Translations under genes and position numbers: made by a program | NCBI RefSeq assembly: GCF_000812965.1 | Contig: NZ_JSYN01000016.1 | Coordinates: 1-64,000, forward strand | Source of the DNA: Pedobacter kyungheensis | GTDB taxonomy: Bacteria > Bacteroidota > Bacteroidia > Sphingobacteriales > Sphingobacteriaceae | Direction: 5' to 3' | DNA length: 64,000 bases | In this document: positions 31,179-39,872 of the stretch, in pieces | Layout: every line of letters starts with the position of its first letter | How positions within the stretch are numbered: the stretch's first letter is position 1 | The notes under the pieces: model-generated | Databases searched by the model: none | Told to the model about the DNA's origin: nothing | The model's input: only the letters and a program-made list of their open reading frames with translations

Positions 31179-31785
31179 AATAATATTCGGATTGGTTTTT
31201 ATAATGGCTTATGGGGTTCAGTTTGCTCATGCCGGATTTTTGGGTGCTGCCGAATTAATAATGCTTTTGATAGTTGGACTTGTGTTTTTTGGTTTCTTTG
31301 GTGGTATTTTCATGCTCATTTATTTTTTGGTTAAAAGAAATAGAAATACTTCTGCCCACCAGCCTCCAAGTACGGTAGCCATTAATTTTGGGAGTCCGGC
31401 ATCTTCTCCTGTTCCGGTTGTGGAAAAGGTAGTGGATGATAGTGCGCATGCTAAGATCAATGCGGCAAGAATTGCTTTGCCGCAACAGAATGAAATCAGA
31501 TACGTTGCAGCAACAGAAATTATCAGATGTGAAGCAGATAATAACTATACCAATTTCTTTTTTAGTGATGGAGATAAGATGTTAATTTCTAAATCTCTAA
31601 AAGAATATTCCGATTTGCTAAAACCACATGGTTTTATCCGTACGCACCAAAGCCATTTGGTTAACCCCCGTTTTGTAAAAAGCTGGCTTAAGGAAGATGG
31701 AGGTACCTTACTGATGGATAGCGGCGATAAAATCCCGGTAAGTAAACCGAACCGTGAGATGGTGAAAGAGGTATTGGGGAAATAA
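31168..31785 (+). CDS. Membrane-anchored LytTR transcription regulator
   Basis: 205 residues. Residues 1-22 are a signal-like helix ending at AHAGF, residues 28-57 a second transmembrane helix (AELIMLLIVGLVFFGFFGG), then a polar linker with Pro/Ser to about 103, then a LytTR DNA-binding domain (IALPQQNEIRYVAATEII to the end). There is no receiver domain. The DNA-binding domain would lie on the cytoplasmic side, tethered to the membrane. Codons from 31603 to the stop match the response regulator at 7 mismatches in 183 bases, while the first half of the LytTR domain differs much more. Likely part of the same regulatory circuit. Confidence 0.9.
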   Translation: MKNKIIFGLVFIMAYGVQFAHAGFLGAAELIMLLIVGLVFFGFFGGIFMLIYFLVKRNRNTSAHQPPSTVAINFGSPASSPVPVVEKVVDDSAHAKINAARIALPQQNEIRYVAATEIIRCEADNNYTNFFFSDGDKMLISKSLKEYSDLLKPHGFIRTHQSHLVNPRFVKSWLKEDGGTLLMDSGDKIPVSKPNREMVKEVLGK

Positions 31786-31790
31786 TTTGC

Positions 31791-31823
31791 AAACCTCACA
31801 GGTTTTTAAAACCTGTGAGGTTT
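31791..31823. terminator. 16-bp perfect palindrome between lytTR gene and hisS
   Basis: AAACCTCACAGGTTTT and its complement with one T between. It probably ends the LytTR transcript or folds in its 3' end. Its AAACC...GGTTT design recurs at 44243-44275. Confidence 0.55.
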
Positions 31824-31838
31824 AACCCTACATTTTTG

Positions 31839-31846
31839 TATTTTTG
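31839..31846 (+). promoter_or_regulatory. -7 box of hisS promoter abutting the start codon
   Basis: TATTTTTG is an exact -7 match, and only five bases lie between it and the hisS ATG. The transcript would start at or within a base or two of the ATG, i.e. be leaderless. Confidence 0.5.
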
Positions 31847-31851
31847 CGGCT

Positions 31852-33243
31852 ATGTCAGTTATTAAACCCTCATTAGCAAAAGGTACGCGCGATTTTTCTC
31901 CGGTTGAAATGGTAAAACGCAATTTTATTTACGATACCATTAAAACTGTTTTCAAAAAGTATGGCTATGCCGAAATTCAAACTCCAAGTTTCGAAAATTT
32001 ATCAACCCTAACCGGTAAATATGGCGATGAAGGCGATAAACTGATTTTTAAAATATTAAACAGCGGCGAATTTTTGAAAGATCCTAAAAAGAAATCTTTC
32101 GATTTTGCCGAAGAAGATAATAGCAATAAACTGATTTCATTAATTTCTGAAAAAGCTTTGCGTTACGATTTAACTGTGCCTTTTGCACGTTACGTAGTGA
32201 TGCACCAGAACGATATTACCTTACCTTTTAAGCGCTTTCAGGTGCAGCCGGTTTGGCGTGCCGATAGACCGCAAAAAGGCAGATATCGTGAGTTTTATCA
32301 GTGTGATGTGGATGTGGTAGGTTCAGAAAGTTTGCTAAACGAAGCCGAGTTTATCTTAATCTACAATGAAGCTTTGGGCAAATTAGGCCTTAAAGATTTC
32401 AGCATAAAAATTAATAACCGTAAAATTTTATCGGGTATTGCCGAAATTATTGGTAAACCGGATTTAATTATCGATATGACTGTTGCCATCGATAAACTGG
32501 ACAAAATTGGTTTAGATGGGGTAAGTAAAGAGCTGTTAGACCGTGGCTTTACCGAACAGGATCTAGAAAAGCTGCGCCCGGTAATTTTGTTGGAGGGCAG
32601 TAACGAAGAGAAGCTAGCCAGTTTGAAAGAGGTTTTAGCAACTTCGGAAACCGGGTTAAAGGGTATTGCCGAAATTGAGCAGGTTTTTGGCTACGTAGAA
32701 AGCCTTATTGCTTACAGTTTGCCATTAACGGCTAAACTGGAACTGGATATTACCCTGGCTCGCGGCTTAAACTATTACACCGGTTGTATTTTTGAAGTTA
32801 AAACCAACGAGGTAGCCATGGGCAGCATAGGTGGTGGTGGCCGTTACGATGACTTAACCGGCATGTTCGGGCTAAAAGATTTAACTGGCGTAGGTGTTTC
32901 GTTTGGTGCCGATCGCATTTACGATGTACTGGAAGAGTTAAACCTTTTCCCTGCCGCTGCAGAAGTAGGTACCAAAGTGCTCATCAGTAATTTCGATGCT
33001 GAAGCTGAAAAATATGCCTTGCCAATTTTACAACAATTCAGAAATGCAGGTATTGCTACCGAACTTTACCCAACTTCGGCCAAACTCAAAAAACAAATGG
33101 CTTACGCTGATGCCAAGAATATCCCTTACGTAATTTTAATCGGTGGTGATGAAATGACGAGTGGAGAGCTTACCTTAAAAGATATGCAAAGCGGCGAGCA
33201 GAAAAAACTGACCGTTTTGGGTATTTTGGATTTGATGAAATAG
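31852..33243 (+). CDS. hisS: Histidine-tRNA ligase
   Basis: 463 residues. A class II aminoacyl-tRNA synthetase that charges tRNA-His in the cytoplasm. Motif 1 region KGTRDFSPVEM at residues 10-20, motif 2 with FQVQPVWRADRPQKGRYREF near 126-145, the histidine-A loop LARGLNYYTGCIFEV near 302-316, motif 3 with GVGVSFGADRIYDVL near 349-363, and the C-terminal anticodon domain (KVLISNFDAEAEKYALPILQ). Full length. A single gene with a promoter box next to the ATG. Confidence 0.97.
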   Translation: MSVIKPSLAKGTRDFSPVEMVKRNFIYDTIKTVFKKYGYAEIQTPSFENLSTLTGKYGDEGDKLIFKILNSGEFLKDPKKKSFDFAEEDNSNKLISLISEKALRYDLTVPFARYVVMHQNDITLPFKRFQVQPVWRADRPQKGRYREFYQCDVDVVGSESLLNEAEFILIYNEALGKLGLKDFSIKINNRKILSGIAEIIGKPDLIIDMTVAIDKLDKIGLDGVSKELLDRGFTEQDLEKLRPVILLEGSNEEKLASLKEVLATSETGLKGIAEIEQVFGYVESLIAYSLPLTAKLELDITLARGLNYYTGCIFEVKTNEVAMGSIGGGGRYDDLTGMFGLKDLTGVGVSFGADRIYDVLEELNLFPAAAEVGTKVLISNFDAEAEKYALPILQQFRNAGIATELYPTSAKLKKQMAYADAKNIPYVILIGGDEMTSGELTLKDMQSGEQKKLTVLGILDLMK

Positions 33244-33246
33244 TTT

Positions 33247-33356
33247 TTAACCACAGAGTTCACTGAGGTTTCACAGAGTAAACAGAGCATATTTACTTGT
33301 TTATCAAAACATACTTAGTGCGCTCTGTGCCTTCCTTCTGTTATCTCTGTGGTTAA
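33247..33356. repeat. TTAACCACAGAG inverted repeat
   Basis: Perfect 12-bp arms TTAACCACAGAG (33247-33258) and CTCTGTGGTTAA (33345-33356), with inner CACAGAGTAAACAGAG and CTCTGTGCC words that also pair in part. It fills the convergent interval between hisS and the methyltransferase and looks like a dispersed palindromic element. Confidence 0.7.
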
Positions 33357-33357
33357 T

Positions 33358-34089
33358 TTAGCGTCCAACCCGTAACAGAACCGGGAAATGCACATCTTTT
33401 TCTGCATCATCGCCCCAGGCTTCTTTTAACTCGGTAAACATATATTCCAGTGGGTTGCGTTCGTTGGCTTTTTTGTAATGTTGCAGCGCCGACCAGGTAT
33501 TTAAATAACCAATTAACTGGTTAAAATTCCAGGTGGTTTTAATCTGAAAGTGTGGTGCAACCAGCTCTTCAAAAGGGAAAGGAATGGTTTTGTAATTTTC
33601 TTCGATATAGCGGCGTTCGTTGTCCCAATATTTGCCTAAAATATCCTCGTACAACTTATGCACGGCTTTATCTACTTTTTTATCGATGTACATAATGCCG
33701 TAGCCAATTACGGCGAAAAGTCCATCGGGTTTTATTGTTCTTTTTACCTCGGCATAAAATGCTTCAAAATTAAACCAATGGATGGCCTGCGCTACGGTAA
33801 TGAGATCGAAACTGTTATCTCCGGCAGTGGTTTGCTCTGCAGGTTCAACTTTGTAAGTGATATTGGGTAACTGTAATGCATTTTTCAATTGATTTTCGCT
33901 AATATCTGTGGCGTAAACCTTCTCAAAATGCCCGGCAAGCACACGCGCAACCTGTCCGTTTCCTGTGGCGCAATCCCAGGCAGCTTGCTTATTCAGCGTT
34001 AACTTAAACAGATAATCATACAGTTCCTGCGGATAGGTTGGCCGGTATATCGAGTAGCCTTCGGCCTGGGTAGAAAAGTTATCTTTCAT
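33358..34089 (-). CDS. Class I SAM-dependent methyltransferase
   Basis: 243 residues. Opening DNFSTQAEGYSIYRPTYPQEL and then AAWDCATGNGQVARVLAGHF near residues 36-55 (motif I, SAM binding), VYATDISENQLKNA (motif II acidic residue) and FDLITVAQAIHWFNFEAFY near 94-112. This is the Methyltransf_11 group typified by yeast Trm9-like and plant-like small-molecule methyltransferases with the AIHWF motif. The substrate is not known. Stands alone, convergent with hisS and divergent from the MFS gene; it ends inside the palindromic element. Confidence 0.87.
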   Translation of the reverse strand: MKDNFSTQAEGYSIYRPTYPQELYDYLFKLTLNKQAAWDCATGNGQVARVLAGHFEKVYATDISENQLKNALQLPNITYKVEPAEQTTAGDNSFDLITVAQAIHWFNFEAFYAEVKRTIKPDGLFAVIGYGIMYIDKKVDKAVHKLYEDILGKYWDNERRYIEENYKTIPFPFEELVAPHFQIKTTWNFNQLIGYLNTWSALQHYKKANERNPLEYMFTELKEAWGDDAEKDVHFPVLLRVGR

Positions 34090-34174
34090 CGTTTAATGAT
34101 TGGATTTCGCATGTGCGGGGTAACAGAGTGGAAGTTCCGGAGGAGGCTTCCTCGCTTTCTTTATAAAATTATTA

Positions 34175-34182
34175 TATTTTTG
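34175..34182 (+). promoter_or_regulatory. -7 box upstream of MFS gene
   Basis: TATTTTTG, exact TAnnTTTG, 69 bases before the ATG at 34252. It supports the ATG at 34252 rather than the upstream start at 34096. Confidence 0.4.
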
Positions 34183-34251
34183 AATAAGAACCGAATTATT
34201 GGGGCTAATGTTTCATTTGCAATTCAATCGTTCAAAATCCATTCATTCCAT

Positions 34252-35550
34252 ATGTCAAAAACCTTTCCTCAGAACGAAATCAAAGATGTAGAATACCGGT
34301 TGAAATCAATATTTGGCGGTTCTGTAGGTAATCTGGTAGAATGGTATGATTGGTATACTTATTCGGCTTTTGCGTTATATTTTTCACCAGCTTTTTTCCC
34401 AAATAGCAATCCCACGGCACAATTATTAGATACTGCCGGCATTTTCGCGGTCGGTTTCTTAATGCGTCCAATTGGTGGCTGGTTATTTGGCAGCATAGCC
34501 GATAAATTCGGGCGCAAACGCTCCATGACGCTTTCGGTATTGATTATGGCCATCGGATCGCTGATTATTGGTTTAACCCCAGGGTATAAACAGATTGGTA
34601 TTGCAGCTCCTTTGTTGTTGATTTTTGCGCGGTTAATTCAGGGATTAAGCACCGGTGGTGAGTACGGCACATCGGCCACTTATCTGAGCGAAATGGCTAC
34701 ACGGAAACATCGCGGCTTTTATTCGAGCTTTCAATATGTAACTTTAATTGGCGGGCAATTACTAGCCCTCGGTATTCAGCTGATTTTGCAAAACTGGCTG
34801 TTAAGCCCTGCCGAGCTGCACGAGTGGGGCTGGCGGATTCCGTTTTTTATTGGCGCAATTCTTTCTTTCATTGCTTTGTATTTAAGAAGGCATATTGATG
34901 AAACCACGGCATTTAAAAGTAAACAGTCGGCCGATAAAAAAAGCGGGATTGCTGTATTGCTGCAATATCCTAAAGAAGTTTTTACTGTGGTGGGCCTAAC
35001 CCTGGGCGGAACCATTGCTTTTTATACTTTCAGCACCTACATGCAAAAGTTTCTGTTTAATACCGTGCACCTGAGTAAAGAAACCTCAACCACACTTTCG
35101 TTTATTTCGCTACTGGTATTTGCCCTTATGCAGCCCTTGTTTGGTTTATTATCAGATAAAATTGGACGTAAACCTTTACTCATTGGCTTTGGTGTACTGG
35201 GCACATTATGTACTTACCCCATTTTAACCAGCTTAACACACGAAACCAATACCACCATCATATTCTTCCTGATGATTGCTGCATTGATTATTGTTAGCGG
35301 CTATACCAGTATCAATGCAGTAGTAAAAGCTGAGCTTTTTCCGGCAGAAATCAGGGCTTTAGGGGTAGGTTTACCCTATGCTTTAACTGTAGCCATTTTT
35401 GGTGGTACAGCCGAGTATTTTGCACTTTGGTTTAAAAACATCGGGCACGAAAGTTATTTTTATTGGTATGTTACGGGCTGTATTCTAATCTCGCTCATTT
35501 TATATACCACCATGAAAGATACCAAGCATCACTCTAAAATTGAGGATTAA
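34252..35550 (+). CDS. MFS transporter, MHS (alpha-ketoglutarate permease-like) group
   Basis: 432 residues from the ATG at 34252; a frame open from 34096 adds a basic, non-conserved 52 residues. About 12 transmembrane helices. GNLVEWYDWYTYSAFALYF near residues 24-42 is the metabolite:H+ symporter signature, followed by GGWLFGSIADKFGRKRSM (loop 2-3 motif) and ARLIQGLSTGGEYGTSATYL. These fit KgtP/ProP-type proton symporters for dicarboxylates or betaines. The substrate is unresolved. It has no operon partner. Confidence 0.88.
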   Translation: MSKTFPQNEIKDVEYRLKSIFGGSVGNLVEWYDWYTYSAFALYFSPAFFPNSNPTAQLLDTAGIFAVGFLMRPIGGWLFGSIADKFGRKRSMTLSVLIMAIGSLIIGLTPGYKQIGIAAPLLLIFARLIQGLSTGGEYGTSATYLSEMATRKHRGFYSSFQYVTLIGGQLLALGIQLILQNWLLSPAELHEWGWRIPFFIGAILSFIALYLRRHIDETTAFKSKQSADKKSGIAVLLQYPKEVFTVVGLTLGGTIAFYTFSTYMQKFLFNTVHLSKETSTTLSFISLLVFALMQPLFGLLSDKIGRKPLLIGFGVLGTLCTYPILTSLTHETNTTIIFFLMIAALIIVSGYTSINAVVKAELFPAEIRALGVGLPYALTVAIFGGTAEYFALWFKNIGHESYFYWYVTGCILISLILYTTMKDTKHHSKIED

Positions 35551-35572
35551 TTTAAACAGTGGCGATGCAATC

Positions 35573-35675
35573 GCCATTCCCGCACATCCGCGTTACAAAC
35601 GCGGACGATAGCGTATTCATTTTGAACTTTAAAGAGACCCTGAAATAAATCCGATAGCTATCGGATCAGGGTGAC
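35573..35675. repeat. Cluster of dispersed palindromes
   Basis: In 100 bases there are three hairpins: GGCGATGCAATCGCC, TCCGCGTTACAAACGCGGA, and ATCCGATAGCTATCGGAT nested inside ACCCTGA/TCAGGGT. They fill the convergent space between the MFS and VOC genes. The CCCTGAAATAAA/TCAGGGTGACG form is a common intergenic repeat type in this clade, from memory. Confidence 0.6.
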
Positions 35676-35680
35676 GATCT

Positions 35681-36061
35681 TTATAGATAATTACTCACCT
35701 CAATCAAATTCATGTCCGGATCGCGCAGGTAGATAGAAATAATTTTACCATTGGCGCCTGTTCTTTCAACCGGCCCTTCTTCTATTTCGATACATTTCTC
35801 CTTAAGTTCTTCCATTACCACACGCAGTGGAAAATCGGTAATGAAACATAAATCAGCTGTTCCGGGGGTAGGTTTAAAAGCTTTGGGTTCAATTTCGCTT
35901 CCGTGTTGATGGAGATTGATTTTCTGGTTGCCAAATTTCAGCGCCTTTCTGTTTTCGCCAAACTCAACAATTTCCATCCCTAAGGCCAGGTTATAAAAGC
36001 GGCAGGTACTCTCCAGGTTTGACACTGTAAGTACCAGGTGATCTAAATTTTTAATATCCAT
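35681..36061 (-). CDS. VOC-superfamily (glyoxalase/dioxygenase-like) protein
   Basis: 126 residues, a single VOC module of two beta-alpha-beta-beta-beta repeats. LDHLVLTVSNLESTCRFYNL at residues 6-25 opens the first repeat with a metal-ligand His8. IYLRDPDMNLIEVSNY near 108-123 closes the second with the usual DPDxNLIE and its Glu ligand. Such proteins include glyoxalase I, fosfomycin/bleomycin resistance proteins and ring-cleavage enzymes. The reaction cannot be told here. It is divergent from rarA. Confidence 0.87.
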   Translation of the reverse strand: MDIKNLDHLVLTVSNLESTCRFYNLALGMEIVEFGENRKALKFGNQKINLHQHGSEIEPKAFKPTPGTADLCFITDFPLRVVMEELKEKCIEIEEGPVERTGANGKIISIYLRDPDMNLIEVSNYL

Positions 36062-36189
36062 AACTGTATGTTAGAACTAAAGCCTGCATCTTTTTGTTTT
36101 AATAAGGTATTAAAAGATTTACGCTTTCGATATTTGGTTAATCAAGATTATCGACCAACAAAATAATCAATTTTTATATATTTACCATT

Positions 36190-37470
36190 ATGCAAAACCT
36201 GCCTCCTTTAGCCGAACGTATGCGCCCTCAAAATCTCGATGAATATGTTGGTCAACAGCATTTGGTAGGAGAGGGAGCCGTGTTACGCAAGGCAATTGAG
36301 GGTGGTCAACTGCCATCTATGATTTTTTGGGGGCCGCCAGGCGTGGGTAAAACTACGCTGGCTTACATTATTTCACAGGCACTGGATCGGCCGTTTTTTA
36401 ATTTAAGTGCCATTAACAGCGGGGTGAAAGATATCCGTGAGGTAATTGATCGCGCGGCACAGTTAAAAGATAGCTTTTTAGGCTTGCCCATTTTGTTTAT
36501 TGATGAGATTCACCGCTTCAGCAAATCACAACAAGATAGTTTGTTAGGTGCGGTAGAACGCGGATTGGTTACTTTAATCGGCGCCACTACCGAAAATCCG
36601 TCGTTCGAGGTTATTTCTGCATTGCTTTCGCGCTGTCAGGTGTATATTCTAAAATCACTTACCGAAACTGAACTGGTGGGTTTACTGCAAACGGCCATTA
36701 AGAAAGACAGTGTACTAGCAGAAAAGAAAATTACTATAAAAGAGCATGAAGCGCTGATCCGCTTATCGGGTGGCGATGCGCGGAAACTGTTAAACGTACT
36801 CGAAATTGCCATTAATGGCATCGGTGGGAATAAAATGGTGCTTACCAACGAAAATGTTTTAGCCCATGCGCAGCAAAACCTGGCTTTGTACGATAAAGCC
36901 GGCGAGCAGCATTACGATATCATTTCGGCCTTTATCAAATCCATCCGCGGTAGCGATCCCAATGCAGCGGTATATTGGCTGGCCCGGATGATAGAAGGCG
37001 GCGAAGATCCTTTATTTATTGCCCGCCGTTTACTGATTTTATCTTCAGAAGATATTGGCAATGCCAATCCAAATGCCCTGTTGCTGGCCAATAATTGTTT
37101 TACAGCCGTTAACGTTATCGGTTACCCCGAAGCGCGCATTATTTTGTCGCAGTGCGTTACCTATCTGGCCAGTTCGCCTAAAAGCAATGCCGCTTACGAA
37201 GCCATTAACCAGGCTCAGGCTTTGGTGAAACAAACCGGTAATTTGCCTGTGCCTTTGCATATCCGCAATGCACCAACCAAGCTGATGAAAAACATTGGTT
37301 ATGGTAAAGATTATCAGTATTCGCACAGCTATGATGGTAATTTTTCACCACAGGAGTATTTCCCTGAAGAGCTGAGCGGAACTAAACTATACGATCCGGG
37401 AAAAAATGCAGCCGAAGAAAAGCTGCGTGAAAAGCTAAGGCAAAACTGGAAAGACAAATACAATTATTAG
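36190..37470 (+). CDS. rarA: Replication-associated recombination protein A
   Basis: 426 residues. An AAA+ ATPase of the clamp-loader group that acts at stalled forks. Visible: [20 protein letters not shown] at the N-terminus, Walker [10 protein letters not shown] near residues 49-57, Walker [16 protein letters not shown] near 102-116, sensor 1 [11 protein letters not shown] near 132-142, [10 protein letters not shown] (sensor 2) near 196-205, and the C-terminal MgsA tetramerisation region with [13 protein letters not shown]. Standard length for bacterial RarA/MgsA. A single gene. Confidence 0.96.
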   Translation: MQNLPPLAERMRPQNLDEYVGQQHLVGEGAVLRKAIEGGQLPSMIFWGPPGVGKTTLAYIISQALDRPFFNLSAINSGVKDIREVIDRAAQLKDSFLGLPILFIDEIHRFSKSQQDSLLGAVERGLVTLIGATTENPSFEVISALLSRCQVYILKSLTETELVGLLQTAIKKDSVLAEKKITIKEHEALIRLSGGDARKLLNVLEIAINGIGGNKMVLTNENVLAHAQQNLALYDKAGEQHYDIISAFIKSIRGSDPNAAVYWLARMIEGGEDPLFIARRLLILSSEDIGNANPNALLLANNCFTAVNVIGYPEARIILSQCVTYLASSPKSNAAYEAINQAQALVKQTGNLPVPLHIRNAPTKLMKNIGYGKDYQYSHSYDGNFSPQEYFPEELSGTKLYDPGKNAAEEKLREKLRQNWKDKYNY

Positions 37471-37529
37471 TGTAACATTTCATTCATAACTGATACTAAT
37501 AACTAAATTAGTAATTAACCTAAACAAAT

Positions 37530-39002
37530 ATGCTGAGTACTTTTTTAAGTCACCAAAGAAAATCTTTTTGGCGTTCACGAAATAAAGGCGGAAGTATTGC
37601 AACACAAATCATCATTGGTTTTTTTATGCTCTATTTCCTCGTTATTGCCGTAGGGGTTGGTTTCGGTATGACGATCTTCCTGCCCAAGGTTTTTCCTAAC
37701 CAGAATGTCATGACGAGCTTTAACGGAATAATTTTATATTATTTCGCATTCGATTTCCTCATGCGTTTGCAGTTGCAGGATATCCCAACGCTGAGTATCA
37801 TCCCGTACCTGCACCTTAAAATTTCAAAGCGTAAAATCATTAACTTTTTAAATGCAAAAGCACTTTTTTCAGCATTTAATGTTTGGCCGCTGTTTTTATT
37901 TTTCCCATTCATATTTCTCAAAATTGGAGCAGTAGAAGGACCTCTGGTAGCATTGATGTATGTGATCGCCATTCTTTCGATTATGGTGTTTAACAACTAT
38001 TTTGTGCTGTACCTTAAACGGAAATCGATTACAAACATCCTTTTTACCCTGATTGGTCTGGCTATAGTGGGCACATTTGCCGCTTTAGAGTATTACAAGG
38101 TCATTTCCATCATGGCTGCTTCGAATTTTGTTTTTAGCCAAATGACAAGCAGACCTTACCTGGGGCTTATTTTTCCGGGCATTGCTGCAGCGATGTTTGT
38201 GATCAATTCGAACTATCTGCGCCGTAACCTGTACGTAGAAGAAATGGGCGCCAAACAGGAGAAAAAAGTAAGTACCGATTACCCTTTCTTAAATCGCTTT
38301 GGCAAAGCCGGCGAATTGGCTGCACTCGAGCTTAAGTTAATATTGAGGCATAAACGCCCGCGATATTCTGTAATAATGGGGGCTATTTTCCTGTTGTATG
38401 GCTTTCTCTTTTATAAAGCACCCTACATTGCAAGCGATTCCTTTGCCAAAATGATTTTTGCAGCCATTTTTATGACCGGTTTTTCTATCCTGAGCTACGG
38501 TCAGTTTATGTTTGCCTGGCAGAGCTCGCATTTTGATGGGCTGCTCATTAATAAGATTGATTTTAAAGACTACATTAAAGGTAAATTCCTGCTTTTTACC
38601 ATCATTTGTACCATTGTAACCATTTTGGCCAGTTTTTACGCTTTTTTAAGTCCGAAACTTTTGTTGCTGCATCTGGCCGCTTACTTATACAATATAGGCT
38701 TTTGTACGGTTCTGGTTTTGTACCTGGCCACTTTCAACTACAAAAGGATTGATATTACCCGCAGTGCAAGCTTTAACTTTCAGGGCATGGGGGCTACGCA
38801 ATGGATTCTGATGATTCCTTTCGTCTTGCTCCCTTACCTCATTTATTTGCCATTCGGGTACTTAAACAGGCCATACTTGGGTTTAATGGCTATTGGTTTC
38901 TTCGGCCTGGTAATGCTGGCCATGAGAAGTTACTGGATAAACTACATTACCAAAAAATTAGAATTAAAACGTTATAAAATAGCCGAAGGCTTTAGAGAAT
39001 AA
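37530..39002 (+). CDS. ABC transporter permease, DUF5687
   Basis: 490 residues with about ten to twelve hydrophobic segments and no nucleotide-binding domain. Starts MLSTFLSHQRKSFWRSRNKG, which is typical of DUF5687 membrane proteins found only beside an ATPase in Bacteroidota. It ends two bases before the ATPase start, so the pair is cotranslated and forms a likely two-gene exporter. Substrate unknown. No periplasmic adaptor gene is adjacent. Confidence 0.85.
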   Translation: MLSTFLSHQRKSFWRSRNKGGSIATQIIIGFFMLYFLVIAVGVGFGMTIFLPKVFPNQNVMTSFNGIILYYFAFDFLMRLQLQDIPTLSIIPYLHLKISKRKIINFLNAKALFSAFNVWPLFLFFPFIFLKIGAVEGPLVALMYVIAILSIMVFNNYFVLYLKRKSITNILFTLIGLAIVGTFAALEYYKVISIMAASNFVFSQMTSRPYLGLIFPGIAAAMFVINSNYLRRNLYVEEMGAKQEKKVSTDYPFLNRFGKAGELAALELKLILRHKRPRYSVIMGAIFLLYGFLFYKAPYIASDSFAKMIFAAIFMTGFSILSYGQFMFAWQSSHFDGLLINKIDFKDYIKGKFLLFTIICTIVTILASFYAFLSPKLLLLHLAAYLYNIGFCTVLVLYLATFNYKRIDITRSASFNFQGMGATQWILMIPFVLLPYLIYLPFGYLNRPYLGLMAIGFFGLVMLAMRSYWINYITKKLELKRYKIAEGFRE

Positions 39003-39004
39003 TT

Positions 39005-39697
39005 ATGATTTTAGAAGTTAAGAATTTACAAAAAGTTTATGGCGATAAAACCGTTGTAAACATTGACGATTTACAAATCGTAGCTGGCGAAACCGTTGGT
39101 TTGGTAGGCAATAACGGTGCAGGTAAAACAACTTTCTTCAGGATGCTTTTAGATCTGATCCGTCCTACGCAGGGTGAGGTGCTATCGAAAGGCGAAAATG
39201 TAATGCACAACGGCGATTGGAAAAATTATACCGCTTCTTTTCTGGATGAAGGCTTTCTGATCGATTATTTAACGCCCGAAGAGTATTTTATATTTATAGG
39301 CAGTTTGCATAACATGAGTGTGGCCGATGTTTCTGCCTACCTGACGCAGTACAGCGAGTTTTTCAATGGCGAAATTTTAAACAGCGGCAAATACATCCGC
39401 GATTTTAGCAAAGGAAACCAGGTTAAGGTAGGTATTGCAGCAGCATTAATGCAAAAGCCTGAGATTTTAATTTTGGACGAACCTTTTGCCAATCTCGATC
39501 CCACAACGCAAATCCGCCTGAAGAATTTATTAAAAGCACAGGCAGGTAACATGACCACTTTTATTTCGAGTCACGATTTAAATCACGTTACCGATGTATG
39601 CCACCGGATTATTTTGGTTGAAAAAGGAAGGATAATTAAGGATTTTAAAACAGACGAAAATACCTTGCAGGAATTAGAAAGCTATTTCTCTGCCTAG
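39005..39697 (+). CDS. ABC transporter ATP-binding protein
   Basis: 230 residues. Walker A GNNGAGKTT near residues 36-44, Q-loop around FLDEGFLIDYL, signature FSKGNQ near 134-139 (a degenerate form of LSGGQ), Walker B ILILDEPF near 153-160, H-loop ISSHDLNHV. It powers the DUF5687 permease just upstream. The altered signature (SKGNQ in place of SGGQ) is commonly seen in ABC-2-type Bacteroidota exporters. A terminator follows at 39725. Confidence 0.93.
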   Translation: MILEVKNLQKVYGDKTVVNIDDLQIVAGETVGLVGNNGAGKTTFFRMLLDLIRPTQGEVLSKGENVMHNGDWKNYTASFLDEGFLIDYLTPEEYFIFIGSLHNMSVADVSAYLTQYSEFFNGEILNSGKYIRDFSKGNQVKVGIAAALMQKPEILILDEPFANLDPTTQIRLKNLLKAQAGNMTTFISSHDLNHVTDVCHRIILVEKGRIIKDFKTDENTLQELESYFSA

Positions 39698-39724
39698 TTT
39701 TTGTACTAAGAATGATACAATGCG

Positions 39725-39756
39725 AAAGCGTTTGCCCAAAAGCAGACGCTTTTTTA
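39725..39756 (+). terminator. Intrinsic terminator after the DUF5687 operon
   Basis: AAAGCGTTTGC and GCAGACGCTTTTTT (one mismatch) with a CCCAAAA-type loop and a T run. Confidence 0.75.
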
Positions 39757-39872
39757 TTTGGAAAAATATTCTTTTTAGGGCTATTGGTTAAAATTTAGCC
39801 GAAAATAACGATGGTGTAATTTTTGGCATTGTGTTTGAACAGGACGGGTAGAAATTATAAATCTAGATTATT

